Shown in pieces: positions 53,747-61,522 of a stretch of 64,000 nucleotides of DNA. The translations under genes were made by a program, and so were the position numbers. How positions within the stretch are numbered: the first letter of the stretch is position 1; every line of letters starts with the position of its first letter. A model generated the notes under the pieces. The model was not told the DNA's origin and did no database searches. It was given only the letters and a program-made list of their open reading frames with translations. Source of the DNA: Gemmatimonadales bacterium (GTDB lineage Bacteria > Gemmatimonadota > Gemmatimonadetes > Gemmatimonadales > GWC2-71-9); assembly GCA_019637315.1 (NCBI GenBank), contig JAHBVU010000001.1, positions 248,001 to 312,000 of the forward strand, in the 5' to 3' direction.

Positions 53747-54202
53747 ATGGCGGTCTTGGATGGAGCGGCCATCGCTGCTCAGCTGCAGCAGGCGGCGCGG
53801 GATGGAGCCGGGCGGCAGGCGCTGCTGCAGCTTGCCGCCGACCGGATCAGGGCGGCGGGATCGCCCTATACGTCGGCCTATCTCTACATGCTGCACGGGC
53901 AGGAGCTGGTGCTCGAGGCGTTCAGCGGTCGGGAAACTGATCACACCCGCATCCCGGTCGGCAAAGGGGTCTGCGGCACCGCGGTCGCGACCGGGCTCGA
54001 TCAGAACGTGCCCGACGTCCAAGCCATCGGGAACTACCTTGCCTGTAATCTCGAAACGCGCTCAGAACTCGTGGTGCTGATCCGGCGCGGCGAGGAGATT
54101 CTGGGACAGATCGATATCGACAGCGACGTCATCGACCCGTTCACCGCCGCCGAGGAAGCTGAGAACCGGCGCGTTGCTGAGGCGCTGGCCGAGTTGCTGT
54201 AG
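53747..54202 (+). CDS. GAF-domain protein resembling free methionine-(R)-sulfoxide reductase
   Basis: A 151-residue single GAF domain starting two bases after the M28 stop. It carries the fRMsr block VGKGVCGTAVATGLDQNVPDV and YLACNLETRSELVV. In E. coli fRMsr the three Cys are 84, 94 and 118; here Cys76 and Cys100 match 94 and 118, while the place of Cys84 is His66. If active it would reduce free methionine sulfoxide by a two-Cys path with thioredoxin; otherwise it could be a ligand sensor. Context with peptidases could mean salvage of oxidised amino acids. Confidence 0.82.
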   Translation: MAVLDGAAIAAQLQQAARDGAGRQALLQLAADRIRAAGSPYTSAYLYMLHGQELVLEAFSGRETDHTRIPVGKGVCGTAVATGLDQNVPDVQAIGNYLACNLETRSELVVLIRRGEEILGQIDIDSDVIDPFTAAEEAENRRVAEALAELL

Positions 54203-54211
54203 GCCTCAACT

Positions 54212-54239
54212 GCCCGGGATGGCCGAGGCTGTCCCGGGC
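54212..54239. terminator. Convergent terminator hairpin
   Basis: GCCCGGGA (54212-54219) pairs perfectly with TCCCGGGC (54232-54239) around a 12-base loop, in the 55-base gap between the convergent GAF and acyl-CoA synthetase genes. There is no U-tract. Confidence 0.5.
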
Positions 54240-54257
54240 GGCCGCTCGACTTCCGAA

Positions 54258-55940
54258 TCAGACCGTATCGTCCAGCCAGAACTCCTCAGGGGCGCGCTCA
54301 CCGCTGGCACGCAGGTCGCGTTCGCGAGTGCGCAACTCGACCCGCCGGATCTTCCCGCTGATCGTTTTCGGAAGCGCGGCAAACTCGAGCCGGCGAATCC
54401 GCTTGTAGGGTGCCAGCTTCGCAGAGCAGAAGCTCAGGATGGCGCGGGCGCTTGCGGCGTCAGGCGGGGCGCCCGGGACGAGCACCACGAAGGCTTTGGG
54501 TACCGCCAGTCGCAATGGGTCCGGGCTTGGTACCACGGCGGCCTCCGCCACCAGCTCGTGCTCGATCAGGACACTCTCGAGTTCGAACGGGCTGATCCGG
54601 TAGTCGCTGCTCTTGAAGACGTCGTCGCCCCGCCCGACAAAGTGGATGTAGCCTGCCTCATCCCGAACGGCTTCGTCCCCGGTACGGTAGAGACCGCTCG
54701 CCATGGCCGCGTCGGTCCGTTCGGGGTCGTCCTCGTAGCCTGTCATCAGCCCGACCGGTCGGTCGGCCAATCGGATGGCAACCTCGCCCTCGGTGGCGTC
54801 CCGTCCGTCACGGTCCACGATGGCGATGCTATACCCGGGAAGCGGCTTGCCCATCGAGCCAGGGACGATCGGAAAGCCCGGCGGATTGCCCACCAACGCC
54901 GTCGTCTCCGTCTGACCGTAGCCGTCGCGGATGGTGAGCCCCCAGGCCGACTCGACCTGGGCAATGATCTCGGGGTTAAGCGGCTCGCCGGCGCTGGCCA
55001 GTTCGCGGAGGGCGGCTGGGCGCTCACCCATGGCCTCGAGCACGAGCATGCGCCAGACCGTCGGCGGGGCACAAAGCGAGGTGACTGCGTGCTGATGCAG
55101 GATCTCGAGTGCTCGCTGCGCACTGAACCGCGCCGCATCGTGCACCAGCACCGTCGCGCCCGCGTTCCAGGGGGCAAAAAAACTCGACCAGGCGTGCTTG
55201 GCCCACCCGGGTGAACTGATGTTCTGGTGGACGCCACCTGGTTCGAGGCCCAGCCAGAACATGGTGGACAGGTGGCCGACCGGATAGCTCTGGTGCGTAT
55301 GCAGCACCAGCTTGGCCTTGGCGGTTGTGCCCGAGGTGAAGTAGAGGAGGAGCGGGTCGTTCGCACGAGTCGCCACCCGCGGCAGGCTGGCGGGTGCCGA
55401 AAGGGCTTCATCGAACGGTGTGAACCCCTCGGCCGCTCCAGTGCAGAGCCGCACGCCGAGCCGTTCCCGATTGCGCACCTTGCTGGCGCCGGGCTCGTCG
55501 GTCACGATGTGACGGACCTGGCCCCGAACCAATCGGTCTTCGACGTCCTCGACGGTGAGCTGAGTCGTTGCGGGAATCACGACCGCGCCGATCTTGATCG
55601 CGGCGAGCATCGTCTCCCAGAGCGGCAGCGTGTTGGACAGCATCAGCAGCATCCGGTCGCCGCGAGCGACGCCCTGATCGGTCAGGTAACGGGCCAGTCG
55701 AGTCGATCGCTCGTCGAGTTCCCGGAAACCGATCCGGGTCAGCTCGGGCCCGGCGGTGGTGTCACGGATCAGGATGAGCGCCGTCTGGTCAGTTTGGGCC
55801 GCGTAAACAGAGAACCAGTCCCTGGCCCAATTGAACTCGTCGAGCACCGGCCAGCGAAACTCCGCGCGGGCGCGTTCGAGGTCATTGCGATGGCGGAGCA
55901 GTGTCGCGCGGGCGCGCTCGAAGGTTTCGGTCGGCGTCAT
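54258..55940 (-). CDS. AMP-forming acyl-CoA synthetase (medium-chain type)
   Basis: A 560-residue ANL-superfamily ligase. Motifs in order: LLYFTSGTTAKAKLVLHTH, the adenylate P-loop with Ala-Lys instead of Gly-x-Pro in the usual TSGTTGxPK; GYGQTETTALVG, the core A5 motif; LYRTGDEAVRDEAGYIHFVGRGDDVFKSSDYRISPFELESVLIEH, the hinge region; and LPKTISGKIRRVELR with the catalytic Lys. It forms acyl-CoA from a carboxylate, CoA and ATP. The closest pattern is medium-chain and benzoate-like ACSM enzymes; substrate not fixed. The gene stands alone. Confidence 0.93.
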   Translation of the reverse strand: MTPTETFERARATLLRHRNDLERARAEFRWPVLDEFNWARDWFSVYAAQTDQTALILIRDTTAGPELTRIGFRELDERSTRLARYLTDQGVARGDRMLLMLSNTLPLWETMLAAIKIGAVVIPATTQLTVEDVEDRLVRGQVRHIVTDEPGASKVRNRERLGVRLCTGAAEGFTPFDEALSAPASLPRVATRANDPLLLYFTSGTTAKAKLVLHTHQSYPVGHLSTMFWLGLEPGGVHQNISSPGWAKHAWSSFFAPWNAGATVLVHDAARFSAQRALEILHQHAVTSLCAPPTVWRMLVLEAMGERPAALRELASAGEPLNPEIIAQVESAWGLTIRDGYGQTETTALVGNPPGFPIVPGSMGKPLPGYSIAIVDRDGRDATEGEVAIRLADRPVGLMTGYEDDPERTDAAMASGLYRTGDEAVRDEAGYIHFVGRGDDVFKSSDYRISPFELESVLIEHELVAEAAVVPSPDPLRLAVPKAFVVLVPGAPPDAASARAILSFCSAKLAPYKRIRRLEFAALPKTISGKIRRVELRTRERDLRASGERAPEEFWLDDTV

Positions 55941-56071
55941 GACGCGAAGCTAGGCCGCGTTTGCGGCTTGCGCAATCGAGCGTACCGAGGCAGCAGTTGG
56001 CGTCCCCATTCGGGGGCCACTTATCATTGCCAGCCCGGGGTGTTGTGGATCATGGGTGTCAGGGCACCGTT

Positions 56072-57319
56072 ATGGCAGTAGCAGCGACCATTCTCCATGC
56101 CGACCTCGACGCGTTCTACGCGTCGGTCGAGCAACTGCTCGACCCGTCGCTCCGGGGCAAGCCAATCGCGGTCGGTGGGGGTGTTGTCCTTGCTGCATCG
56201 TACGAGGCCAAGGCATTCGGTGTCCGTGGAGGCATGCCGGGTCGCCGGGCGCGGGAACTCTGTCCCGGGTTGATCTTCGTACCCGGCCATTTTCGCGAGT
56301 ATCAGCGTCTCGGCGATGCGGCCATCGCCGTGCTGGGTGACTATACGCCACAGGTCGAGCGAATCTCGATCGACGAGGCCTTTGCGGACGTGGCCGGCTG
56401 TACCCACCTGTTCGGCCCGCCGCCGGCCATTGCTGCCGCGATCCGTCAGCGGGTCCGCGACGATCTGGGCTTGCCGATCTCGATCGGTGTCGCGCGTACC
56501 AAGCATCTCGCGAAGATTGCTTCGCAGGTGGCAAAGCCCGATGGCCTGGTCGTCGTCGAGCCGGGCGGGGAGCGGGAGTTTCTCCACGACCTCCCGGTCG
56601 AGCTCATGTGGGGTGTCGGTCCAGCGGTCAGGGCCCGGCTCGCCGCCATCGGCGTCCGTACCATCGGCCAGCTGGCCGCCGTACCCGGCGGGTCACTCGA
56701 GCACTTGCTCGGGCGCGCGATTGGCGAGAAGCTGGTCGCGCTCGCGCTGAACCGGGATCCTCGCGGGGTCGAGCAGCACCGTCGCGCGCAGTCGGTCGGG
56801 GCGCAGTCGGCGTTGGGTCGGGTTGCTCCGGACCTGCGACGTCTGCGCCCGGTGCTGGTGCATCTGGCCGATCGGATCTGCAGCCGGCTCCGGACCAAGG
56901 GCCGGGCCGGTCGCACCGTCACCGTTCGGGTCCGGTTCGCGGATCTGCGCGCGGTGACGCGGGCCATCACGCTCGACGCTGCGATCTCGGCCACCCCAGT
57001 CCTGGCTGACGTGGCGCTCGGCCTGGTGCGCACGGTGCTGCGAGAGCACCCGAAGGAGCGGGTGGTCACCCTGGTGGCGATTGCCGTATCCCACTTGGAT
57101 CAGAATGCGCACCTGCAGCTGGAGCTGTCGCTCGACCTCCCGGACGAGGCTCGCCGGCCCGGAACGCCAGCTGGCTTGGCCCGCCGCGCCGCGGATGGAG
57201 CGGTCGACGCCATCCGCACCCGGTTCGGCTGGAATGCCGTCGGTTATGCCTCCGTAGCGCTGGGCAAAACTCGGACGGTTCCGGACGGATTTCGGGAACT
57301 CGCCGAAAAGGACCGCTAG
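56072..57319 (+). CDS. dinB: DNA polymerase IV (Y family)
   Basis: The ATG at 56072 gives 415 residues, standard for Pol IV. ILHADLDAFYASVEQLLDPSLRGKPIAVGG supplies the first metal Asp, VVLAASYEAKAFGVRGGMPGRRARELCP the fingers, and VERISIDEAFADVAGCTHLFG the SIDEA motif with the other catalytic acids. A helix-hairpin-helix region (LMWGVGPAVRARLAAIGVRTIGQLA) and little-finger domain follow. It copies past DNA lesions with low fidelity. No LexA box is visible upstream. No recognisable beta-clamp-binding QLVLGF-like tail is seen at the C-terminus (GFRELAEKDR). Confidence 0.97.
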   Translation: MAVAATILHADLDAFYASVEQLLDPSLRGKPIAVGGGVVLAASYEAKAFGVRGGMPGRRARELCPGLIFVPGHFREYQRLGDAAIAVLGDYTPQVERISIDEAFADVAGCTHLFGPPPAIAAAIRQRVRDDLGLPISIGVARTKHLAKIASQVAKPDGLVVVEPGGEREFLHDLPVELMWGVGPAVRARLAAIGVRTIGQLAAVPGGSLEHLLGRAIGEKLVALALNRDPRGVEQHRRAQSVGAQSALGRVAPDLRRLRPVLVHLADRICSRLRTKGRAGRTVTVRVRFADLRAVTRAITLDAAISATPVLADVALGLVRTVLREHPKERVVTLVAIAVSHLDQNAHLQLELSLDLPDEARRPGTPAGLARRAADGAVDAIRTRFGWNAVGYASVALGKTRTVPDGFRELAEKDR

Positions 57320-57332
57320 CTGCGGTCGTGGA

Positions 57333-58625
57333 TCAGAGCGGAAAGACGCCGATCAGCACCGCGACGACCGTCATCACGATGGTGGTGGCAAAGAGGTACC
57401 CGATCGAGTAGCGCTGGTGAGTACCGAGATCCAGGCGAAGCAGCCCGACCAGCAGAAACGGTGACGGCGTGAGCGGCGTGACCGGAAAGCCCGTCGTCAT
57501 CTGACCGAGCAGGGCTGCCTGGGCAATCTGCGCCTTTTCCAAGCCGAAGTTCTGACCGATCTCCGCCACCACCGGCAGCACCCCGAAATAGAACGAACTG
57601 GCGTCGAAGAGCAGGCTGAGCGGCATCGACAACACCGCAACGATCACCGCCAGGTGCGGGCCGAGTTGCGGCGGCAGCAGTCCGGTGCCCGCCTGTGCCA
57701 ACGCCGTCAGCATGCCTGTTCCGGTCAGGATGCCGCTGAAGACGCCGGCCGCAAACAGCAGGCAGGCCATCATCAGGGCTTCCTTCGCATGCGCCTCGAG
57801 GCGGCGCCGCTGCTCGCCGATGTCGGGATAGTTGAGCAGCAGTGCCAGCACCGTCCCGACCATGAACGCGATCATCGGCTCGGTCAGTCCGAGTACCAGA
57901 ATGGCAATGATGGTGATCGTCAGCACCAGGTTGACCCAGAAGCGATCCGGCCTCCGCAGCGGATCCGCAGCGGTTTCGGCGGGGTTCGCAGATGTGGTGT
58001 CCAACTCGGCTGCGCCAACCAGGCGGGCCCGCTCACGCGTGCCAAGCCACCACGATACCGCCAGCACGAAGACCGTTCCCGCCGCTTCGGGGATGATCAG
58101 CGGGCGGAACAGGTCGGCGGGCGAGATCTCCAGGACGGCGGCGGCCCGCAGCGTGACCGCGGACCAGGGCAGGATGTTGACGCCCGCTCCCATCGCGGCG
58201 GCGCATGCCAGGACGCGGCGGTCCAGACCAAGCCGGTTGTACAGCGGCAGCATGGCGGTGACCGTGATCAGAAAGCTCACGGCGCCGGACCCGCTCAGGT
58301 GGCTCACCAGCGCAATCAGCGTGGTCCCAACCACGATGCGTCGCGGGTCGCTGCCGACGACGCGGACGATGGCGCTAACGATCGAATCGAGCAGACCTGC
58401 ATCCGTCATCACGCCGAAGTACAGGATCGCGAAGACGAACATGCCCATGACTGGTGTGACGCTGCGGACCCCGTCGGTAATCATGGCGGTGGTCGCACCA
58501 CCGGTCCCGATTGCGAGCGCGGCCAGGATCGGGAGCGTGATCAGCGCCACCAGCGCCGAGATTCGCCCTGACATGATTGCGATCAGCGTGAGCATGATCG
58601 TGATGAGACCTGCCCAGGCCAGCAT
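57333..58625 (-). CDS. CitMHS-family divalent-metal/citrate-type transporter
   Basis: A 430-residue, about 11-12 span protein. The start is like CitM (WAGLITIMLTLIAIMSGRISALVALITLPILAAL), followed by MGMFVFAILYFGVMTDAGLLD, LVSHLSGSGAVSFLITVTAMLPLYNRL and, near the end, LSMPLSLLFDASSFYFGVLPVVAEIGQNFGLE plus TTGFPVTPLTPSPFLLVGL. These are conserved in the CitMHS (citrate-Mg2+/Ca2+:H+ symporter) family. The substrate may be a metal-citrate or another dicarboxylate complex. A short leader ORF with a strong ribosome-binding site ends four bases before its start. Confidence 0.9.
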   Translation of the reverse strand: MLAWAGLITIMLTLIAIMSGRISALVALITLPILAALAIGTGGATTAMITDGVRSVTPVMGMFVFAILYFGVMTDAGLLDSIVSAIVRVVGSDPRRIVVGTTLIALVSHLSGSGAVSFLITVTAMLPLYNRLGLDRRVLACAAAMGAGVNILPWSAVTLRAAAVLEISPADLFRPLIIPEAAGTVFVLAVSWWLGTRERARLVGAAELDTTSANPAETAADPLRRPDRFWVNLVLTITIIAILVLGLTEPMIAFMVGTVLALLLNYPDIGEQRRRLEAHAKEALMMACLLFAAGVFSGILTGTGMLTALAQAGTGLLPPQLGPHLAVIVAVLSMPLSLLFDASSFYFGVLPVVAEIGQNFGLEKAQIAQAALLGQMTTGFPVTPLTPSPFLLVGLLRLDLGTHQRYSIGYLFATTIVMTVVAVLIGVFPL

Positions 58626-58628
58626 GGC

Positions 58629-58664
58629 TCAGGCGCTCCGCTCGACGCGGTTCTGATCGGTCAT
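58629..58664 (-). CDS. Possible 11-residue leader peptide upstream of CitMHS transporter
   Basis: An ATG at 58664, preceded by GGGGAGG, opens a short frame (MTDQNRVERSA) whose TGA stop lies three bases before the transporter ATG. The transporter itself has only a weak GGAG at a distance. This arrangement could couple translation of the transporter to the leader. There is no protein family to support it, so it is speculative. Confidence 0.3.
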   Translation of the reverse strand: MTDQNRVERSA

Positions 58665-58834
58665 CCGACCTCCCCGGGGAAACTCTCGATTCTTCGGCAG
58701 GATTCCTCAACATAACGCGCGGCAACTCCCCCGCACCACCGCCTTTCGCGTCCTGTGCTACCTCAAGCCCTTCCAGAATTGCCGGCCTGAATCGGGGCGA
58801 GATTGCCGATGACATCCTGTGGGATTGCCGGGCC

Positions 58835-58860
58835 TTGACAAATTATCTTGTCAATATGAT
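58835..58860 (+). promoter_or_regulatory. Palindromic operator overlapping promoter of ArsR-type regulator
   Basis: TTGACAA (58835-58841) and TTGTCAA (58848-58854) form a perfect inverted repeat around six AT-rich bases. Its left arm contains TTGACA, a perfect -35 sequence, and TATGAT (58855-58860), a near-perfect -10, follows directly. Their 14-base spacing is shorter than the usual 17. The site is 18 bases before the regulator start (58872), the expected place for an autoregulatory operator. Confidence 0.7.
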
Positions 58861-58871
58861 CATCGATCCCC

Positions 58872-59477
58872 ATGGAGGATCTCGAAGTCGTCACCGATGC
58901 GGTCGCCGCGGCTGCGGTGCTCGATCCGGTGCGGAACCGCTTGCTGGCCGAGCTCTCCAGTCCGATCTCGGCGGCGGCGGTTGCGGATCGGGTCGGGCTG
59001 ACTCGGCAGAAAGCGAACTACTACTTGAGGTCGCTGGAACGACTGGGCCTGGTGTCGGTGGTCGGTCAGCGCCAATGGGGCGGGCTGACCGAACGGCTCT
59101 TCCTGGCTAGCGCCGCCGGGTACGTCATCTCGCCTGCGGCGCTCGGACCGATGGCGGTCGATCCGGATCGCGCCGCCGACCGATGGTCTGCGAGTTACCT
59201 GGTCGCCCTGGGAGCTCGGATGGTTCGTGAGGTCGGGGAGTTGTGGCGCGCCGCCCGGCAGGCAGGCAAGCGTCTCGCCACCCTGTCGATCGATACCGAG
59301 ATCCGGTTCCGAAGCCCGGCCGAGCGGGCTGCATTCACGCAAGAGCTGACCGACACCATGGCTCGCCTGGCTGCGCGGTACCACGACGACAACGCGCCTG
59401 GCGGCCGCCGCCATCGCCTCGTCGTGGTTGCGCATCCGATCATGGCCGAGCCGGAAAGGAGCGCAGCATGCCACTGA
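58872..59477 (+). CDS. ArsR-like winged-helix regulator
   Basis: A 201-residue protein. Residues about 15-85 are a winged helix-turn-helix: AVLDPVRNRLLAELSSPISAAAVADRVGLTRQKANYYLRSLERLGLVSVVGQRQWGGLTERLF, the ArsR/MarR-like pattern with a positive recognition helix. No metal-binding CxC is seen. The C-terminal part is helical and has no clear family. It overlaps the SRPBCC gene by ten bases, and its promoter carries a palindrome that it probably binds itself. ArsR-SRPBCC pairs are widespread and the ligand is often unknown. Confidence 0.9.
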   Translation: MEDLEVVTDAVAAAAVLDPVRNRLLAELSSPISAAAVADRVGLTRQKANYYLRSLERLGLVSVVGQRQWGGLTERLFLASAAGYVISPAALGPMAVDPDRAADRWSASYLVALGARMVREVGELWRAARQAGKRLATLSIDTEIRFRSPAERAAFTQELTDTMARLAARYHDDNAPGGRRHRLVVVAHPIMAEPERSAACH

Positions 59478-60265
59478 AGCACGAGGGCGATCGTCGTTGG
59501 GTCGAGATGGAGTTCCTGGTTCCGGGCACCCCGGAGCAGATCTGGGCCGCCGTCGCGACGGGGGCTGGTATGACGGCATGGTTTACTCCGACCAAGGTCG
59601 ACGAACGCGTTGGCGGCGCCATTGAGTTCGACTTTGGCGGTGGCGCGTCATCGTCCGGCAAGGTCATTGTCTGGGATCCGCCGGTGCGCCTGGTCTACGA
59701 GGAGTACGGCTGGAGCGGCGACGCGCCCCCGGTCGCGACCGAGGTGACGGTGGAAACTCGGTCACGCGGCCGCTGCGTCCTCCGCATCGTGCACAGCATG
59801 TTCACGACCGACGACCAGTGGGACGATCAGTTTGACGGATTCGAGTCGGGCTGGCCGGGGTTTATCGAGGTGTTGCGCATCTATCTCGCGCACCATCCCG
59901 GCGCCAAGGCTGCGGTGGTCCGCGCTCCGGTCATTCACTCCGGCGATACGGCCGCGGCCTGGTCGACACTTGCAGGAGAACTCGGCCTGGCCGGATTGGA
60001 CCGGGAGGCACGGTGGACCGCTCCCGCGAACCTGCCGGCTGCAACCGGTGTGCTTGAGCGGATCCAGCAGGATGCCGGCTCGCATGAAGCAATGCTTCGG
60101 CTGGACCAGCCGCTTCCGGGCGTGATGTATATCGGCGCGTACCGGTGGGAAGCGCAGGCCAGGGCTGTCGTCATCCTCTACCTGTACGGCGATCGGGCTG
60201 CTGAGCTGGCCGCCCAGCTCGAACCCGCCTGGGTGGCGTGGATGGCGAAACGATTCCCGGCCTGA
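59468..60265 (+). CDS. SRPBCC (AHSA1/START-like) protein
   Basis: The ATG at 59468 gives 265 residues. The first domain (about 8-145) is an Aha1-C-like SRPBCC fold: WVEMEFLVPGTPEQIWAAVATGAGMTAWFTPTKVDERVGGAIEFDFGG, then VIVWDPPVRLVYEEYGW and a CVLRIVHSMFT strand, with a large ligand cavity. The C-terminal half (about 150-265) looks like a second, shorter related beta domain. The gene overlaps and is coregulated with the ArsR-like repressor. Likely role: binding or altering a small hydrophobic compound. Confidence 0.85.
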   Translation: MPLKHEGDRRWVEMEFLVPGTPEQIWAAVATGAGMTAWFTPTKVDERVGGAIEFDFGGGASSSGKVIVWDPPVRLVYEEYGWSGDAPPVATEVTVETRSRGRCVLRIVHSMFTTDDQWDDQFDGFESGWPGFIEVLRIYLAHHPGAKAAVVRAPVIHSGDTAAAWSTLAGELGLAGLDREARWTAPANLPAATGVLERIQQDAGSHEAMLRLDQPLPGVMYIGAYRWEAQARAVVILYLYGDRAAELAAQLEPAWVAWMAKRFPA

Positions 60266-60298
60266 GACAGGTCCGCCCGGTTTCCCTGACCGCCGGCC

Positions 60299-61450
60299 TC
60301 ATGACGGGGTCGGCGGGGGTTCCGGGGGCGCTTCGACATTCAAAACGGTCACGGCAACCTCAACCGGCGGAGTCGCCCCGCTCGCGGGAATGTTGTCGAC
60401 CGGGCCGTACTCCTCGGTGAACATTTCCCAGACGGTAAGAAACAGGCCCGCCACGACCGGGCCGATCACGAATCCCGACAGTCCCACCGAAGCCAGACCG
60501 CCAAGGATCGAGATGAACACGATCCAGTCAGGAATTCGGGTCTCGCGTCCGACCAGGATAGGGCGGAGTACGTTGTCCACCATGCCGATGACGAGCGCAC
60601 CGACCAGGACGAGGATGACGCCCTTCGCGACCTGACCGGTCAGCGCCAGGATGATGGCTGCGGGTACCCAGACGATGCCCGACCCCACCGCAGGCAGCAG
60701 CGAGATTACCGTCATCACCACCCCCCAGAAGACTGCTGCGGGGATGCCCAACAGGGCAAAGGTGACCCCTCCCAGCGCACCTTGCGCCATGGCAACGATG
60801 ATGGTGCCCTTCATGGTCGCCCGGGTGATGCGAGCAAACCGTTCCATCAGCTGCCGTTCGCGCACGTCGCCCAAGGGCAGGGCCCGAACGATCGCGGCCG
60901 TTAGGCGATCGCCGTCTCGGAGGAAGAAGAACAGCAGGTAGAGGGTCACCACGATCATCAGCAGCATGCGCAGCGCATTCTGCCCGATGGCCAGCGCCTG
61001 CGACGCCAGAAAGCGACTGACCGTAACGGCCACCCCGGACAGACTCTGTCGCAAGCGGTCGACGTCCAGACCGAACCGTTCCATCACGCGAGCCACCTGC
61101 GGCATGGCCCGCTCGGCGGCGTCGATCGGCGCCTGTACGTTGATGGCGCCACTCTCGATCCGCTGGTAAAGGGCGGCGGCCTCGCTGGTTACCGCCGCGC
61201 CAATCGCCGACAGCGGCAGGACCACGACGACCAGGATCAGCAGGATGGTTGCCCCCGCGGCCAGGGCCTCGCGTCCGCCCAACCGCCGATGCAGCCAGCG
61301 GTAGGCCGATTCGAACAGCACGGCCAGCACCACGGCCCAAAAGATCGGTGTCGCAAGGCTGCCGACCATCCAGAGAAAGGCGATGGTGACGCCGGCAACC
61401 AGCCCGATCAGGAAGGTCTTTTCCATCGAGGTACGCAGTGTGGTGGCCAT
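60299..61450 (-). CDS. AI-2E family (PerM-like) transporter
   Basis: A 383-residue membrane protein with eight or so spans in the PerM/YdiK layout. The N-terminal pair is FLIGLVAGVTIAFLWMVGSL and a second span; then comes a long periplasmic helix pair (about 90-150). LRMLLMIVVTLYLLFFFLRDGDRL is the conserved middle span, GALGGVTFALLGIPAAVFWGVVMTVISLLPAVGSGIVW the core and VDNVLRPILVGRETRIPDWIVFISILGGL the signature. Family members include TqsA and Na+/H+ antiporters. Starts at 61450 or 61426 are both possible. Confidence 0.9.
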   Translation of the reverse strand: MATTLRTSMEKTFLIGLVAGVTIAFLWMVGSLATPIFWAVVLAVLFESAYRWLHRRLGGREALAAGATILLILVVVVLPLSAIGAAVTSEAAALYQRIESGAINVQAPIDAAERAMPQVARVMERFGLDVDRLRQSLSGVAVTVSRFLASQALAIGQNALRMLLMIVVTLYLLFFFLRDGDRLTAAIVRALPLGDVRERQLMERFARITRATMKGTIIVAMAQGALGGVTFALLGIPAAVFWGVVMTVISLLPAVGSGIVWVPAAIILALTGQVAKGVILVLVGALVIGMVDNVLRPILVGRETRIPDWIVFISILGGLASVGLSGFVIGPVVAGLFLTVWEMFTEEYGPVDNIPASGATPPVEVAVTVLNVEAPPEPPPTPS

Positions 61451-61522
61451 GGGGTGGGGCTCCGCAAGAGGCCACCGATGTACGCAGCGCCAGCGTTGCG
61501 AGTCAAGCCCGACCCGGGCGCG

